Shown: positions 50,615 to 59,227, numbered from the stretch's first letter. The stretch is 64,000 nucleotides of DNA from Taklimakanibacter albus (GCF_016595235.1 NZ_JAENHL010000007.1:960419-1024418), one strand, 5' to 3'. Made by a program: numbers and translations. The notes: generated from the letters alone by a model not told the origin.

Positions 50615-51802
50615 ATGGCAAATGACGCATTTCACCTGAACGACATCTCGGTCGCGACACTGCTCGAGCGCCAGAGCCTCAAATGGCGCCGCTATGAGCC
50701 GGATGTCATTCCACTCTGGGTCGCCGACATGGATTTTCCCGTTGCCCCGTGCGTGCAGCGTGTGATGGAGAAGTCCACCGCCAAGGGCGATTATGGCTAT
50801 GCGCTGCGCGACGGCGATCAGCCCGCGATGGCGGCGAGCAAGGCCTTTGCCTGCCGCATGGAGCAGAAATTCGGCTGGCGCGTCGATCCGGCCGACACGC
50901 TCGTCATCAACGATCTCGTGCAGGCTCTGTTTGCCTCCGTGATCGCCTTCACCGATCCAGGCGATGCCGTCGCCATGCAGACGCCGATCTACCCGCCCTT
51001 TCGCGATGCCGTCCGCGACACCGGCCGGCGCATCGTCGCCAATCCGATGCCAGATGACGGCCGGCGTTTTGTCATCGATGCCAAAGATCTTGCCGAACGA
51101 CTGGACGGCAATGTGAAGCTGCTCTTCCTGTGCAACCCGCATAATCCGACCGGCCGGGTGCTCGAGCGTGCGGAGCTGGAGAAGCTCGCGCAGCTGGCGG
51201 CCGAGAAGGATCTCATCGTCATTTCGGACGAGATCCACAGCGATATCATCTTCGACGGCCGCCGCCATATTCCCTTTGCCAGCATCTCAGACGAAGCTGC
51301 GTCGCGCACCGTGACGCTCACCTCCGCCACCAAGAGCTACGGCTTTGCGGGCTTGCGCTGCGGCGTCGTCCATTTCGGCTCGAAATCCCTGAAGCAGCGC
51401 TTCGAGGCGCGCATCCATCCGCGGCTCCTGGGCACGCCCGGCGTCACCGGCATCGATGCGACGGTGGCGGCCTGGACGAGCGGCGAGCCGTGGTTTGCCG
51501 GCGCGCTGGATCATCTCCAGTCGAATCGCGACGAGCTCATCGCCACGATCGGGCGCGACCTGCCCGAGGTGAAAGTCCGCTCACCCGAAGCAACCTATCT
51601 CGCCTGGCTCGATTTCTCCGCCCTCGATCTAACCGAGACGCCTTACGACTTCTTCCTGAACAAGGCGCGTGTCGCGCTGAGCCCCGGCGCCGCCTTCGAT
51701 CCGGCCTGCGAGCGCTTCGCGCGGCTGAATTTCGCGACGACGCGGCCGATCCTCGCCGAAGCGCTGGCGCGCATGGTGCGCGCGGTGCGCGGCCGGAGCT
51801 AG
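50615..51802 (+). CDS. PatB/MalY-type PLP-dependent aminotransferase or C-S lyase
   Basis: This 395-residue fold-type I enzyme has PLWVADMDFPVAPCVQ, typical of MalY/PatB, then FLCNPHNPTGRV, VISDEIHSD and the PLP lysine in TSATKSYGFAGLR. Relatives are cystathionine beta-lyases or C-S lyases and some transaminases. It lies 31 bases after the MocR gene, probably in the same transcript. The stop codon shares CTAG with the converging DUF3088 gene. Confidence 0.85.
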   Translation: MANDAFHLNDISVATLLERQSLKWRRYEPDVIPLWVADMDFPVAPCVQRVMEKSTAKGDYGYALRDGDQPAMAASKAFACRMEQKFGWRVDPADTLVINDLVQALFASVIAFTDPGDAVAMQTPIYPPFRDAVRDTGRRIVANPMPDDGRRFVIDAKDLAERLDGNVKLLFLCNPHNPTGRVLERAELEKLAQLAAEKDLIVISDEIHSDIIFDGRRHIPFASISDEAASRTVTLTSATKSYGFAGLRCGVVHFGSKSLKQRFEARIHPRLLGTPGVTGIDATVAAWTSGEPWFAGALDHLQSNRDELIATIGRDLPEVKVRSPEATYLAWLDFSALDLTETPYDFFLNKARVALSPGAAFDPACERFARLNFATTRPILAEALARMVRAVRGRS

Positions 51803-52137
51803 TGCTGCCGCGGGAAGCCGTGCCGATCGGACAGGAGCGCCAGAATACGCTCGATGTCACTCGCAAATCGCTTGCCGTTGGCCACGGGGAGATCGGCCGG
51901 CGCATCGCCGGACAGGATGAGCACCGGCAGGCTTTGACTGTCCTCGCCGATCTCGGCGATCACCTGCCGGCGCGGACGCGGGAAAGCGACGCGCTCGACA
52001 TCGAGCTGCGCCGCAAGCTCGGGAAAGCTCCGCAGCAGGCCCTCGACCCGATTGCAGGACGGGCAGACGAAGCGTTGTCCGGGTCTTTCCGCATCGCTGA
52101 AACCCGGTTCGATCAGATAAAGCTTGTCGCGCGCCAT
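51799..52137 (-). CDS. DUF3088 family protein (thioredoxin-like, unknown function)
   Basis: This 112-residue cytoplasmic protein begins MARDKLYLIEPGF, and FVCPSCNRVEGLL holds a CxxC pair near residues 25-28. I recognise it as DUF3088; no function is established. GGGAGAT precedes ATG 52137, and the longer frame upstream is unlikely. The CxxC position and the RFVCPSC helix start resemble thioredoxin-fold proteins. Confidence 0.7.
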   Translation of the reverse strand: MARDKLYLIEPGFSDAERPGQRFVCPSCNRVEGLLRSFPELAAQLDVERVAFPRPRRQVIAEIGEDSQSLPVLILSGDAPADLPVANGKRFASDIERILALLSDRHGFPRQH

Positions 52138-52234
52138 GATATCTCCCATCATCTTCCGATGTACCGCAGAATAGGAAGCCGGACCAAGCGCTGACAAGGC
52201 GATTGCGGGGCATCCTTTCAAAAGAAATGTATGG

Positions 52235-53506
52235 TCAGTCTTCGCCACCGGTGATGAGCCGGGCGCCGCGCGCGAAGGAGAAATAGGCGACGACCCAGTC
52301 GAGAAAGACGATGATCCGGTTGCGGAAGCCGATCAGGAACCAGATATGGGCGAAGCACCATACGACCCAGGCGAAGAAGCCGGAAAGCCGGAAGCTGCCG
52401 AAATCAGCGACAGCCGATTTGCGCCCGATCGTCGCGAGATTCCCATAGTTGCGATATTTGAACGGCCCGACCGGCCGCTGCGCGATCCGGGTGATGATGG
52501 CGCGCGCCGCATAATGGCCCATCTGCTTGGCGGCGGGCGCAATACCTGGCGCCACCACGCCATTTCCGTCGGTCACCGTCGCGGTGTCACCGATCACGAA
52601 GATATTCTCTAAGCCGGCCGGGTGCAGCATCGCATCGACGACGACGCGGCCAGCGCGGTCGCTGTCAACCTTGAGCCACCTGGCGGCTGGCGACGCTGTA
52701 ACGCCCGCTGCCCAGATGATGGTGCCGGCGCCGATGCGGCTGCCATCCTTGAGATCGATGCCCGTCGCATCGACGCCGGTGACGGCGGCGCCCGTGCTGA
52801 CTGTGACGCCGAGCTTCGCCAGCTGCTCGGCCGCCGATTGCGAGAGGCTTTCCGGAAAGGCGGACAACACGCGGGGACCTGCCTCGATGAGGATGATCCG
52901 GCTTTCGGTCGGATCGATATGACGGAAATCGCGCCGCAAGGTGCGGTGCGCGAGCTCGGCGATGGCGCCCGCCATCTCGACGCCGGTCGGCCCGCCGCCG
53001 ACGACGATGAAAGTCAGCAGCCGGCGGCGCTCGGCCTCGTCCGTCGCCGTCTCCGCTTTTTCGAAGGCCAGCAGAATCCGCCGGCGGATCTCGGTCGCCT
53101 CGTCGATCTGCTTGAGCCCGGGGGCGAATTCCTCCCATTGATCATTGCCGAAATAAGCATGCCGGGCGCCAGTGGCGACGATCAGATAATCGAAGGGCAG
53201 CCGGCGCGTCGCGGTCACCACTTCATGCTGGAGCGGATCGATATCGACGACCTTGTCCATCAGGACGGTGACGTTCTTCTGGCGCGCCACGATGCGCCGG
53301 ATCGGCGAGGCGATCTGCGCCGGTGAAAGCCCGGCGGTCGCCACCTGGTAGAGCAAAGGCTGGAACAGATGGTAGTTGTGCTGGTCGAGCAAGGTCACAT
53401 CGACGGGTGCCTTGCGCAGCGTTATGGCCGCCGTCAGCCCGCCGAATCCGGCACCGATGATGACGACCCGAGGCCGCTTCGAGAAACCGGGATTGTCGCT
53501 CAACAC
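52235..53506 (-). CDS. ndh: Type II NADH dehydrogenase
   Basis: This 423-residue flavoprotein has two dinucleotide-binding motifs, VVIIGAGFGGLTAA (FAD) and FIVVGGGPTGVEMAG (NADH), the HLFQPLLYQVATAGLSP quinone-site block, and a hydrophobic C-terminus (FFAWVVWCFAHIWFLIGF) that anchors it to the inner face of the membrane. It passes electrons from NADH to quinone without pumping protons. It is monocistronic by appearance. Confidence 0.93.
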   Translation of the reverse strand: MLSDNPGFSKRPRVVIIGAGFGGLTAAITLRKAPVDVTLLDQHNYHLFQPLLYQVATAGLSPAQIASPIRRIVARQKNVTVLMDKVVDIDPLQHEVVTATRRLPFDYLIVATGARHAYFGNDQWEEFAPGLKQIDEATEIRRRILLAFEKAETATDEAERRRLLTFIVVGGGPTGVEMAGAIAELAHRTLRRDFRHIDPTESRIILIEAGPRVLSAFPESLSQSAAEQLAKLGVTVSTGAAVTGVDATGIDLKDGSRIGAGTIIWAAGVTASPAARWLKVDSDRAGRVVVDAMLHPAGLENIFVIGDTATVTDGNGVVAPGIAPAAKQMGHYAARAIITRIAQRPVGPFKYRNYGNLATIGRKSAVADFGSFRLSGFFAWVVWCFAHIWFLIGFRNRIIVFLDWVVAYFSFARGARLITGGED

Positions 53507-53595
53507 TTCACCCTATCGCTGGTTTCGCGAAGGAGAATGAGCGATCGGCTGCGGCTAAGCAACCTGTAAGGACACTAAAGCCTGTTCCCTCATTT

Positions 53596-53647
53596 CCCCT
53601 TCTCCCGCTTGCGGGAGAAGGTGCCCAGTAGGGCGGATGAGGGTGTT
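53596..53647. repeat. Interspersed repeat, copy 1 (CTTCTCCCGC palindrome with GGATGAGGGTGTT tail)
   Basis: CTTCTCCCGC-TT-GCGGGAGAAG forms a 10-base stem with a two-base centre, followed by a linker and GGATGAGGGTGTT. It is the reverse complement of the copy at 53732. This repeat type is very common between genes in Rhizobiales. Confidence 0.75.
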
Positions 53648-53731
53648 GGTTCAGTTCACGACAGCTCGTCAGGAGAATAAGACAGTAAGCCTCAACACTT
53701 CCCATACTTGCGATTTTACAGAAGCTGAGAG

Positions 53732-53781
53732 AACACCCTCATCCGGCCTTCGGCCACCTTCTCCCGCAAGCGGGAGAAGGG
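53732..53781. repeat. Interspersed repeat, copy 2 (inverted)
   Basis: AACACCCTCATCC, a GGCCTTCGGCC hairpin, then CCTTCTCCCGC-AA-GCGGGAGAAGG. With copy 1 it could fold the 84 bases between them into a long loop, and it may act as a two-way terminator. Confidence 0.75.
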
Positions 53782-53817
53782 AAAGTCAGCCTAATGGAGA
53801 GATGCTGGGTGCTGAAT

Positions 53818-54063
53818 TTACCCACCGGCAATGCGCGGCAGGAGATACACTTCGGCATTTTCCGGGATTCGTTCATCCCACGAATCCCGGAAGATGCGTC
53901 CATTGATGGAAACGGCGATGCCGCGTTTGATATGGGGCTCGAGACCGGGATATTCGGTCTCGAGCTTATTGAACAAACTGCGGATATTGCCGGCCTCGAC
54001 CTCGACGGCCTCCGTGCCCCCGGCGGCCGCCCTGAGCGACCCCCAGAGCACGACTTTGACCAT
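53818..54063 (-). CDS. MoaD/ThiS-type sulfur-carrier protein
   Basis: This 81-residue protein starts MVKVVLWGSLRAAAGG and ends RIAGG, the diglycine tail on which MoaD or ThiS carries a thiocarboxylate. INGRIFRDSWDERI is a typical central part. Its place after a molybdenum-hydroxylase operon suggests a role in cofactor maturation rather than thiamine synthesis. Two 75-base palindromes lie between it and that operon, the first one directly touching its ATG. Confidence 0.8.
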   Translation of the reverse strand: MVKVVLWGSLRAAAGGTEAVEVEAGNIRSLFNKLETEYPGLEPHIKRGIAVSINGRIFRDSWDERIPENAEVYLLPRIAGG

Positions 54064-54138
54064 CTAGTGTCTCGAATCCGAAGTTCGCACTACAGCGCCG
54101 CACCTTCCGAGCGAACTTCGGATTCGAAAGGACACTAG
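54064..54138. repeat. 75-base palindromic element 1
   Basis: The arms CTAGTGTC..TCGAATCCGAAGTTCGC and their complement (54111-54138) form a stem of about 25 pairs around a 22-base loop. It begins at the base after the MoaD-like start codon on the upstream side. The termini are the same as those of the element at 54152. Confidence 0.8.
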
Positions 54139-54151
54139 TAAATTTATAGTT

Positions 54152-54227
54152 CTAGTGTGCTTTTGAACGCGAAGTTACTGTCGGCACGTGTGGCCAGATT
54201 TCAGGAACTTCGCGTTCAGCACACTAG
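54152..54227. repeat. 76-base palindromic element 2
   Basis: Arms CTAGTGTGC..TGAACGCGAAGTT and the complement (54206-54227) pair around a ~29-base loop. Its right end covers the TAG stop of the molybdenum subunit gene. It shares CTAGTGT termini and a CGAAGTT core with element 1 but has a different loop, so the two are members of one family and not a simple duplication. Confidence 0.8.
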
Positions 54228-56503
54228 GCGGCCTTCGCCTTCGTTTTCGCCTGGTCGTCGAGCGCCTTGAGAATGCGCGGCGGCGACATCGGGATATGCG
54301 TCATGCGCACGCCCGCGGCGTTGGAGACGGCATTGGCGATCGCGGCCAAGGGCGGAACGATCGATGTTTCGCCCACGCCACGCACGCCATAGGGATGGTT
54401 CGGATTGGGAATCTCCAGAATGACCGTATCGATCATCGGCAGGTCCGAGCAGACCGGGATACGATAATCGAGATAGCCGGCATTCTGCAGCCGCCCGTCC
54501 TTGCCGTAGACATATTCCTCGTTGAGCGCCCAGCCGATGCCTTGCGCGGCACCGCCCTGATACTGGCCCTCGACATAGGACGGATGGATCGCCTTGCCAG
54601 CATCCTGGATCACCGTATAGCGGATGATCTTGGTGGCGCCGGTTTCCGGATCGAGCTCGACGTCGCAGATATGAGTGGCGAAGCTGACACCCGCGCCGTC
54701 GGCCACGAACTCATTGTGGCCGGCGATCGGACCGCCGGTATTGCCGGCGGCCGCCGCGATCTCCTTGAGCGAGAGCGGCGGGAAGTTGCCGGCATTGGCG
54801 CCGGCGGGCTTCGCGTGGCCGTCTTCCCAGGTGACTGCTTCTTCCGGGATATCCCACATCTTGGCGGCGCGCTGGATGAGCACCTTCTTGGCATTGCGCG
54901 CGGCGATCACCGTGTTCATGCCGGAGGAGAAGGTCACGCGACTGCCGTCGCTCATGTCGTTGTGGCCGAGCGAGCTCGTATCCGCCACGACGCAGCGCAC
55001 ATTCTCATAAGGCACGCCCAGCTCCTCGGCGGCGATGAGCGCCATGGAGGCGCGCGAGCCGCCGACATCGATCGTGCCGACCGATACGTTCACCGAGCCG
55101 TCGGGCGTGACGTTCAGTGACGTGGAGGTCTGGCCGCCGAAATTGAACCAGAAGCCGCAAGCCATGCCGCGTCCCTGATTCTTCTTGAGCGGCGCCTTCA
55201 TATGCGGGTGGTTCTTGGCCGCTTCGAGCGTCGGGCCGATGCCGATCGGACCATAGGTCGGGCCGTAGGAGGATTTGGTGCCCTCCTTGGCGGCGTTCTT
55301 GATGCGGAACGCGACCGCATCCATGCCGATCTTATGGGCAAGCTCGTCGACCACGCTTTCGACCGCGAAGGCGGCCATCGGCGCCGAGGGTGCGCGATAG
55401 GCGGCGACCTTCGGCCGGTTGACCACGACTTCATAGCCGACCGTCTTCACGTTCTTGAGGTCGTAGCAGGCATAGGAGGTCATGGCGCCGAGCTCGGCCC
55501 ACATGCCGAGGAACGGGCCGCCCTGATAGCGCAACGTCGCGGTGGCCGCGGTGATGCGGCCGTCCTTGGTGGCGCCGATCTTGACGTCGATCGAGGTCGA
55601 GCTCGTCGGACCCGAGGCCTTGAACACCTCATCGCGGGTCATCACCAGCTTGACCGGCCGGTTGGCCTTGCGCGACAGCGCGAGCGCCAGAGGTTCGGCC
55701 CAGACATGGGTCTTGCCGCCGAAGCCGCCGCCGATCTCCGACGCCGTCACGCGCAGCTTCGCGGCATCGAGGCCGAGAAGCGTGGCGCAGGTATTGCGAT
55801 AGACGAAGTGGCCTTGCGTGCACACCCACATCTCACCCTGGCCGTCGGACCCGAGATTGGCGAGGCAGGCATGCGGCTCGATATAGCCCTGATGCGTCTG
55901 CTCGGTCTTGAAGCTGCGCTCGACGATGACATCGGCCTCCTTGAAGCCCTTCTCGACATCGCCATGGCCGAATTCGGTCCGCTTGGCGACATTGGAGGCC
56001 TTCGTCGGCTTGGGCTCGACGCCGTCGGTGAACATTTTCGAATGCAGCACCGGGGCGCCGGGCTTCACCGCCTCGTCGACATCGGTCACATGCGGGAGGA
56101 TCTTGTATTCGACATTGATGAGCTTGAGCGCCTTGCGCGCCGTCGCGGCATCGACCGCGGCAACGGCGGCCACCGCGTGGCCGTCATAGAGCGCTTTCCC
56201 GCGCGCCATGCAGTTGACCAGGATGTCGTACATCCCGGCATCGCCATTGGTGAGATCGGGCAGATCGGCGCTGGTGATGACCGCCTTCACGCCGGGAAGC
56301 TTTTCGGCTTTCGACGTGTCGATCTTGACGATCTTGGCATGGGCATGCGGCGAGCGCAGCACGCGGCCCACGAGCTGGCCCGGCGCGGAAACATCGGCAC
56401 CGTAGCGGGCGCGGCCCGTCACCTTGTCGAGGCCGTCGGGACGCAGCGGACGGGTGCCGACGACTTTGAACTTCTGGCCGGTAAAGTTGGTGTCATAAGC
56501 CAT
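54224..56503 (-). CDS. Xanthine-dehydrogenase-family molybdenum hydroxylase, large (molybdopterin) subunit
   Basis: This 759-residue subunit starts with the a/b-hammerhead domain (about residues 25-135: VTGRARYGADVSAPGQLVGRV) and continues with two molybdopterin domains (GGGFGGKT, AYRAPSAPMAAFAVES and PYGVRGVGETSIVPPLAAI). The Glu of GVGE is the expected catalytic base. The active-site loop is neither the AYxCSFR nor the AYRGAGR form of CO dehydrogenases. It hydroxylates an unknown heterocycle, aldehyde or similar compound. It is third in the FAD / 2Fe-2S / Mo operon. Confidence 0.9.
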   Translation of the reverse strand: MAYDTNFTGQKFKVVGTRPLRPDGLDKVTGRARYGADVSAPGQLVGRVLRSPHAHAKIVKIDTSKAEKLPGVKAVITSADLPDLTNGDAGMYDILVNCMARGKALYDGHAVAAVAAVDAATARKALKLINVEYKILPHVTDVDEAVKPGAPVLHSKMFTDGVEPKPTKASNVAKRTEFGHGDVEKGFKEADVIVERSFKTEQTHQGYIEPHACLANLGSDGQGEMWVCTQGHFVYRNTCATLLGLDAAKLRVTASEIGGGFGGKTHVWAEPLALALSRKANRPVKLVMTRDEVFKASGPTSSTSIDVKIGATKDGRITAATATLRYQGGPFLGMWAELGAMTSYACYDLKNVKTVGYEVVVNRPKVAAYRAPSAPMAAFAVESVVDELAHKIGMDAVAFRIKNAAKEGTKSSYGPTYGPIGIGPTLEAAKNHPHMKAPLKKNQGRGMACGFWFNFGGQTSTSLNVTPDGSVNVSVGTIDVGGSRASMALIAAEELGVPYENVRCVVADTSSLGHNDMSDGSRVTFSSGMNTVIAARNAKKVLIQRAAKMWDIPEEAVTWEDGHAKPAGANAGNFPPLSLKEIAAAAGNTGGPIAGHNEFVADGAGVSFATHICDVELDPETGATKIIRYTVIQDAGKAIHPSYVEGQYQGGAAQGIGWALNEEYVYGKDGRLQNAGYLDYRIPVCSDLPMIDTVILEIPNPNHPYGVRGVGETSIVPPLAAIANAVSNAAGVRMTHIPMSPPRILKALDDQAKTKAKAA

Positions 56504-56506
56504 GGA

Positions 56507-56983
56507 TCAGGCTCCTCTCATCTCACGGGCGGCGTCCTGCACGGCGCGCACGATCTTGTCATAGCCGGTGCAACGGCAAAGATTGCCGGCGAGTCCGAAG
56601 CGGATTTCCTCTTCGGTCGGGTTGGCATTTTTCTTGAGGAGTGCGCGCGCCGCGATCAGGAAACCGGGCGTGCAGATGCCGCACTGAAGAGCGGCATGCT
56701 CGATGAACTTGCGCTGCAGCGGGTGCAGCTTGTCGCCATCCGCCATGCCCTCGATGGTCTCGATCTTGCGGCCTTCCACTTCGGCGCCGAGAACGAGGCA
56801 GGAGCAGACGAGCTCGCCATCGACGGTGACGCTGCAAGCGCCGCAATCGCCGGTGCCGCAGCCTTCCTTGGCGCCGGTGAGGCCGAGACGGTTGCGCAGC
56901 ACATCGAGCAGCGGCTCATCCGGATCGCAGACGAATTCGGCCGGATCGCCGTTGACGGTGGTGGATACGTGAACGCCAGCCAT
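56507..56983 (-). CDS. Molybdenum hydroxylase 2Fe-2S subunit
   Basis: This 158-residue subunit has the plant-type cluster motif EGCGTGDCGACSV with a fourth Cys in ELVCSC (about residues 42-62), and the second cluster in QCGICTPGF and LCRCTGY. AGGAGG precedes ATG 56983; the frame extends upstream into the FAD subunit gene but that part is not coding. It passes electrons from molybdenum to FAD. Confidence 0.93.
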   Translation of the reverse strand: MAGVHVSTTVNGDPAEFVCDPDEPLLDVLRNRLGLTGAKEGCGTGDCGACSVTVDGELVCSCLVLGAEVEGRKIETIEGMADGDKLHPLQRKFIEHAALQCGICTPGFLIAARALLKKNANPTEEEIRFGLAGNLCRCTGYDKIVRAVQDAAREMRGA

Positions 56984-56984
56984 A

Positions 56985-57842
56985 TTATTTGCCTCCTGCG
57001 CGCTGATACGCGATTTTTGCAGCCCGCTTTGCCAGCACGCCTGCGACTTTGGTTCTGAATTCGATGGTGCCGCGCTTGTCGTCGATCGGCGAGCAGGCGG
57101 CCGAGCACGCGGCGGCGAGCTTGTCGAGCGCCGCATCGTCGAGCTTGCTGCCGATGATCGCCTTGGCGGCGGGCGCCACGAGCAGCACGGTCGGCGCGAC
57201 CGCACCAAGCGCCACACGGGCTTCCTTGACCACGCCCTTGGCGTCGAGCACGAGGCTGACGCCGGCCGACACCACCGCGATGTCCATTTCGGAACGCGGG
57301 ATGAAGCGCAGATAGGCGTCACCGGCGCGCGCCGGACGCTTCGGCAGCAGCAGTGATTCGACGATCTCGCCCTTGGCGAGGCTGGTGCGGCCCGGTCCCG
57401 TCGCGATCTTCTCGACCGGAACGGTGCGCTTCTTCTTGGGGCCGACGATCACGGCCTGGGCGCCCGCGGCGACCAGCGCCGGCACGCTGTCGGCGGCGGG
57501 CGAGGCGTTGCAGAGATTACCCACCATGGTGCAGCGGCCCTGCACCTGCTTGGAGCCGATGAGGTTGGCCGCTTCGACAACTCCGGGCCAGGCCTTCTTG
57601 ACGACGCTGGCGCCGAGCTCATTGCCCGATACCGCGGCGCCGACCTGGAAGCCGGAGGCTGTCTTCTTGATTTCGCGCATGGCCGGAATGCGCTTGATGT
57701 CGACGATGAGATCAGGCTCGACGAAACCACCCTTCAGGCGGACGAGGAGATCGGTTCCTCCCGCGAGGATGGCTGACTTGCCTTTTTCTTTCGTGAGGAG
57801 GGTAACCGCGGCCTTGGTCGAGCTGGGTGCTTCGTATCGCAT
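56985..57842 (-). CDS. Molybdenum hydroxylase FAD-binding subunit
   Basis: This 285-residue subunit has AILAGGTDLLVRLKGG near residue 24 and TMVGNLCNASPAADSVPAL near residue 104, the two FAD-binding loops of CoxM/XdhB-like proteins. It begins the operon, and the 2Fe-2S gene starts one base after its stop. Confidence 0.92.
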   Translation of the reverse strand: MRYEAPSSTKAAVTLLTKEKGKSAILAGGTDLLVRLKGGFVEPDLIVDIKRIPAMREIKKTASGFQVGAAVSGNELGASVVKKAWPGVVEAANLIGSKQVQGRCTMVGNLCNASPAADSVPALVAAGAQAVIVGPKKKRTVPVEKIATGPGRTSLAKGEIVESLLLPKRPARAGDAYLRFIPRSEMDIAVVSAGVSLVLDAKGVVKEARVALGAVAPTVLLVAPAAKAIIGSKLDDAALDKLAAACSAACSPIDDKRGTIEFRTKVAGVLAKRAAKIAYQRAGGK

Positions 57843-58222
57843 AAATCCTATCCACCTGGGTTGCTTGCGTGCGGATCACGCTGGAACGTTCAGGGCTTGG
57901 AGAAAGCACCGCCCCATTCCGAAGCGCGATTGTCATCCACCAGCCCCTTGGCCGTCAATACAAGCCGGCGAAGATTGCGTGTGGTGAGACTTTTCGTCCG
58001 ACGGATACGCTGCAAGAATGCACTACGACATGTCATTGCTGCATCACGTACCCGGTTTTCTTACGACATTGTCGGATGAAAGCGAGCGATCAGTTTGAAC
58101 GGCTCCGCTACCGCCTCGAAGTCTGCATCTTCCGTGAAGATTTCAGGGACAACTGATTCTCACTTGTTTTTATATTTTATACAATGTACAAATCTGAAAA
58201 ACTGAGCTTTACGAGCTAAGTC
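57843..58222. other. Divergent promoter region between the molybdenum hydroxylase and epimerase operons
   Basis: I find no supportable gene in these 380 bases. The last 60 bases before the epimerase are notably AT-rich (TTGTTTTTATATTTTATACAATG) and contain a TACAAT/TACAAA direct repeat around TGTACA (58189-58201), which could hold the promoter and an operator. No regulator gene is adjacent to it. Confidence 0.5.
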
Positions 58223-59227
58223 ATGGCAAAATCTACATTTTTCTGTATCGACGGGCATACTTGCGGCAATCCGGTCCGCGTGGTTACGGGCGGCAGCGTG
58301 CCGCGGCTCGCCGGCGCCACCATGTTCGAGCGCCGTCAGGATTTTCTGAAGCGCTATGACTGGATCCGCACCGGACTGATGTTCGAGCCGCGCGGCCACG
58401 ACATGATGTCGGGCTCGATTCTCTATCCGCCGACACGCGAAGATTGTGACGTCGCGATTCTCTTCATCGAAACCTCGGGTTGCCTGCCGATGTGCGGCCA
58501 CGGCACGATCGGCACCGTCACCTTCATTCTCGAGCAAGGTCTCGTCACGCCGAGGACGCCGGGCGTTCTGAAGCTCGACACGCCGGCGGGTCTCGTCGAG
58601 GCGCATTACGAGAAGAACGGCGATATCGTCGAGCGTGTGCGCATCGTCAATGTCCCCTCTTTCCTGCTGGGCCGCGGCTACACGGTCACGGTCGAAGGCC
58701 TGGGCGAGCTCACCGTCGATGTCGCCTATGGTGGCAATTTCTACGCCATCGTCGAGGCACAGGAGAATTATCGCGATCTGGCCGACGTAAAGCCGGCCGA
58801 CATACTGCGCTGGTCGCCCAAGCTCCGTGACGCCTTCAATACCCGCCACAAGATCGCGCATCCGGAGAATCCAGCGATCGACCGCCTGACCCATGTGCTG
58901 TGGACCGGCAAAGCGCAGACGGCTGAAGGAACGGCCCGCAACGCCGTCTTCTATGGCGACAAGGCCATCGACCGCTCGCCTTGCGGCACCGGCACCTCGG
59001 CGCGCATGGCGCAGCTCGCCGCCACCGGCCGGCTCGGCGACAAGGACGTCTTCGTCCATGAATCGATCATCGGCTCGACCTTCAAAGGCCGCATCGAAGG
59101 CCGCGCCAAGGTCGGCGGCCTTGACGCGATCATCCCCTCGATCGAAGGCTGGGCCCGCATCACTGGCTTCAACACGATCTTCCTCGACGACCGCGATCCC
59201 TATGTGAAAGGCTTCCAGGTCGTCTAG
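58223..59227 (+). CDS. 4-hydroxyproline 2-epimerase (proline racemase family)
   Basis: This 334-residue enzyme begins FFCIDGHTCGNPVRVV and has both catalytic cysteines: C91 in LPMCGHGTIG and C254 in RSPCGTGTSA. Both being Cys points to an epimerase or racemase rather than the 3-hydroxyproline dehydratase relatives, which replace one with Thr or Ser. It should convert trans-4-hydroxy-L-proline to cis-4-hydroxy-D-proline. The stop shares CTAG with the converging gene. Confidence 0.88.
   Translation: MAKSTFFCIDGHTCGNPVRVVTGGSVPRLAGATMFERRQDFLKRYDWIRTGLMFEPRGHDMMSGSILYPPTREDCDVAILFIETSGCLPMCGHGTIGTVTFILEQGLVTPRTPGVLKLDTPAGLVEAHYEKNGDIVERVRIVNVPSFLLGRGYTVTVEGLGELTVDVAYGGNFYAIVEAQENYRDLADVKPADILRWSPKLRDAFNTRHKIAHPENPAIDRLTHVLWTGKAQTAEGTARNAVFYGDKAIDRSPCGTGTSARMAQLAATGRLGDKDVFVHESIIGSTFKGRIEGRAKVGGLDAIIPSIEGWARITGFNTIFLDDRDPYVKGFQVV

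Larger units (their letters stand above)
53507..53817. other. Intergenic region with an inverted pair of repeats
   Basis: This 311-base stretch between the NADH dehydrogenase start and the MoaD-like stop holds no gene I can support. Its main content is two copies of a ~50-base repeat in opposite orientation (53596-53647 and 53732-53781), listed separately. The promoter of ndh should lie at its left end. Confidence 0.7.

Noticed and set aside
54064-54227. Insertion sequence or transposon remnant
   Set aside because: No transposase and no target-site duplication are visible around the palindromes; a miniature element remains possible.
54224-56503. Aerobic CO dehydrogenase (CoxL)
   Set aside because: The gene order FAD / Fe-S / Mo fits, but the active-site loop is neither AYxCSFR nor AYRGAGR.
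58223-59227. trans-3-hydroxy-L-proline dehydratase
   Set aside because: Both catalytic positions are Cys (C91, C254); dehydratases have Thr or Ser at one.
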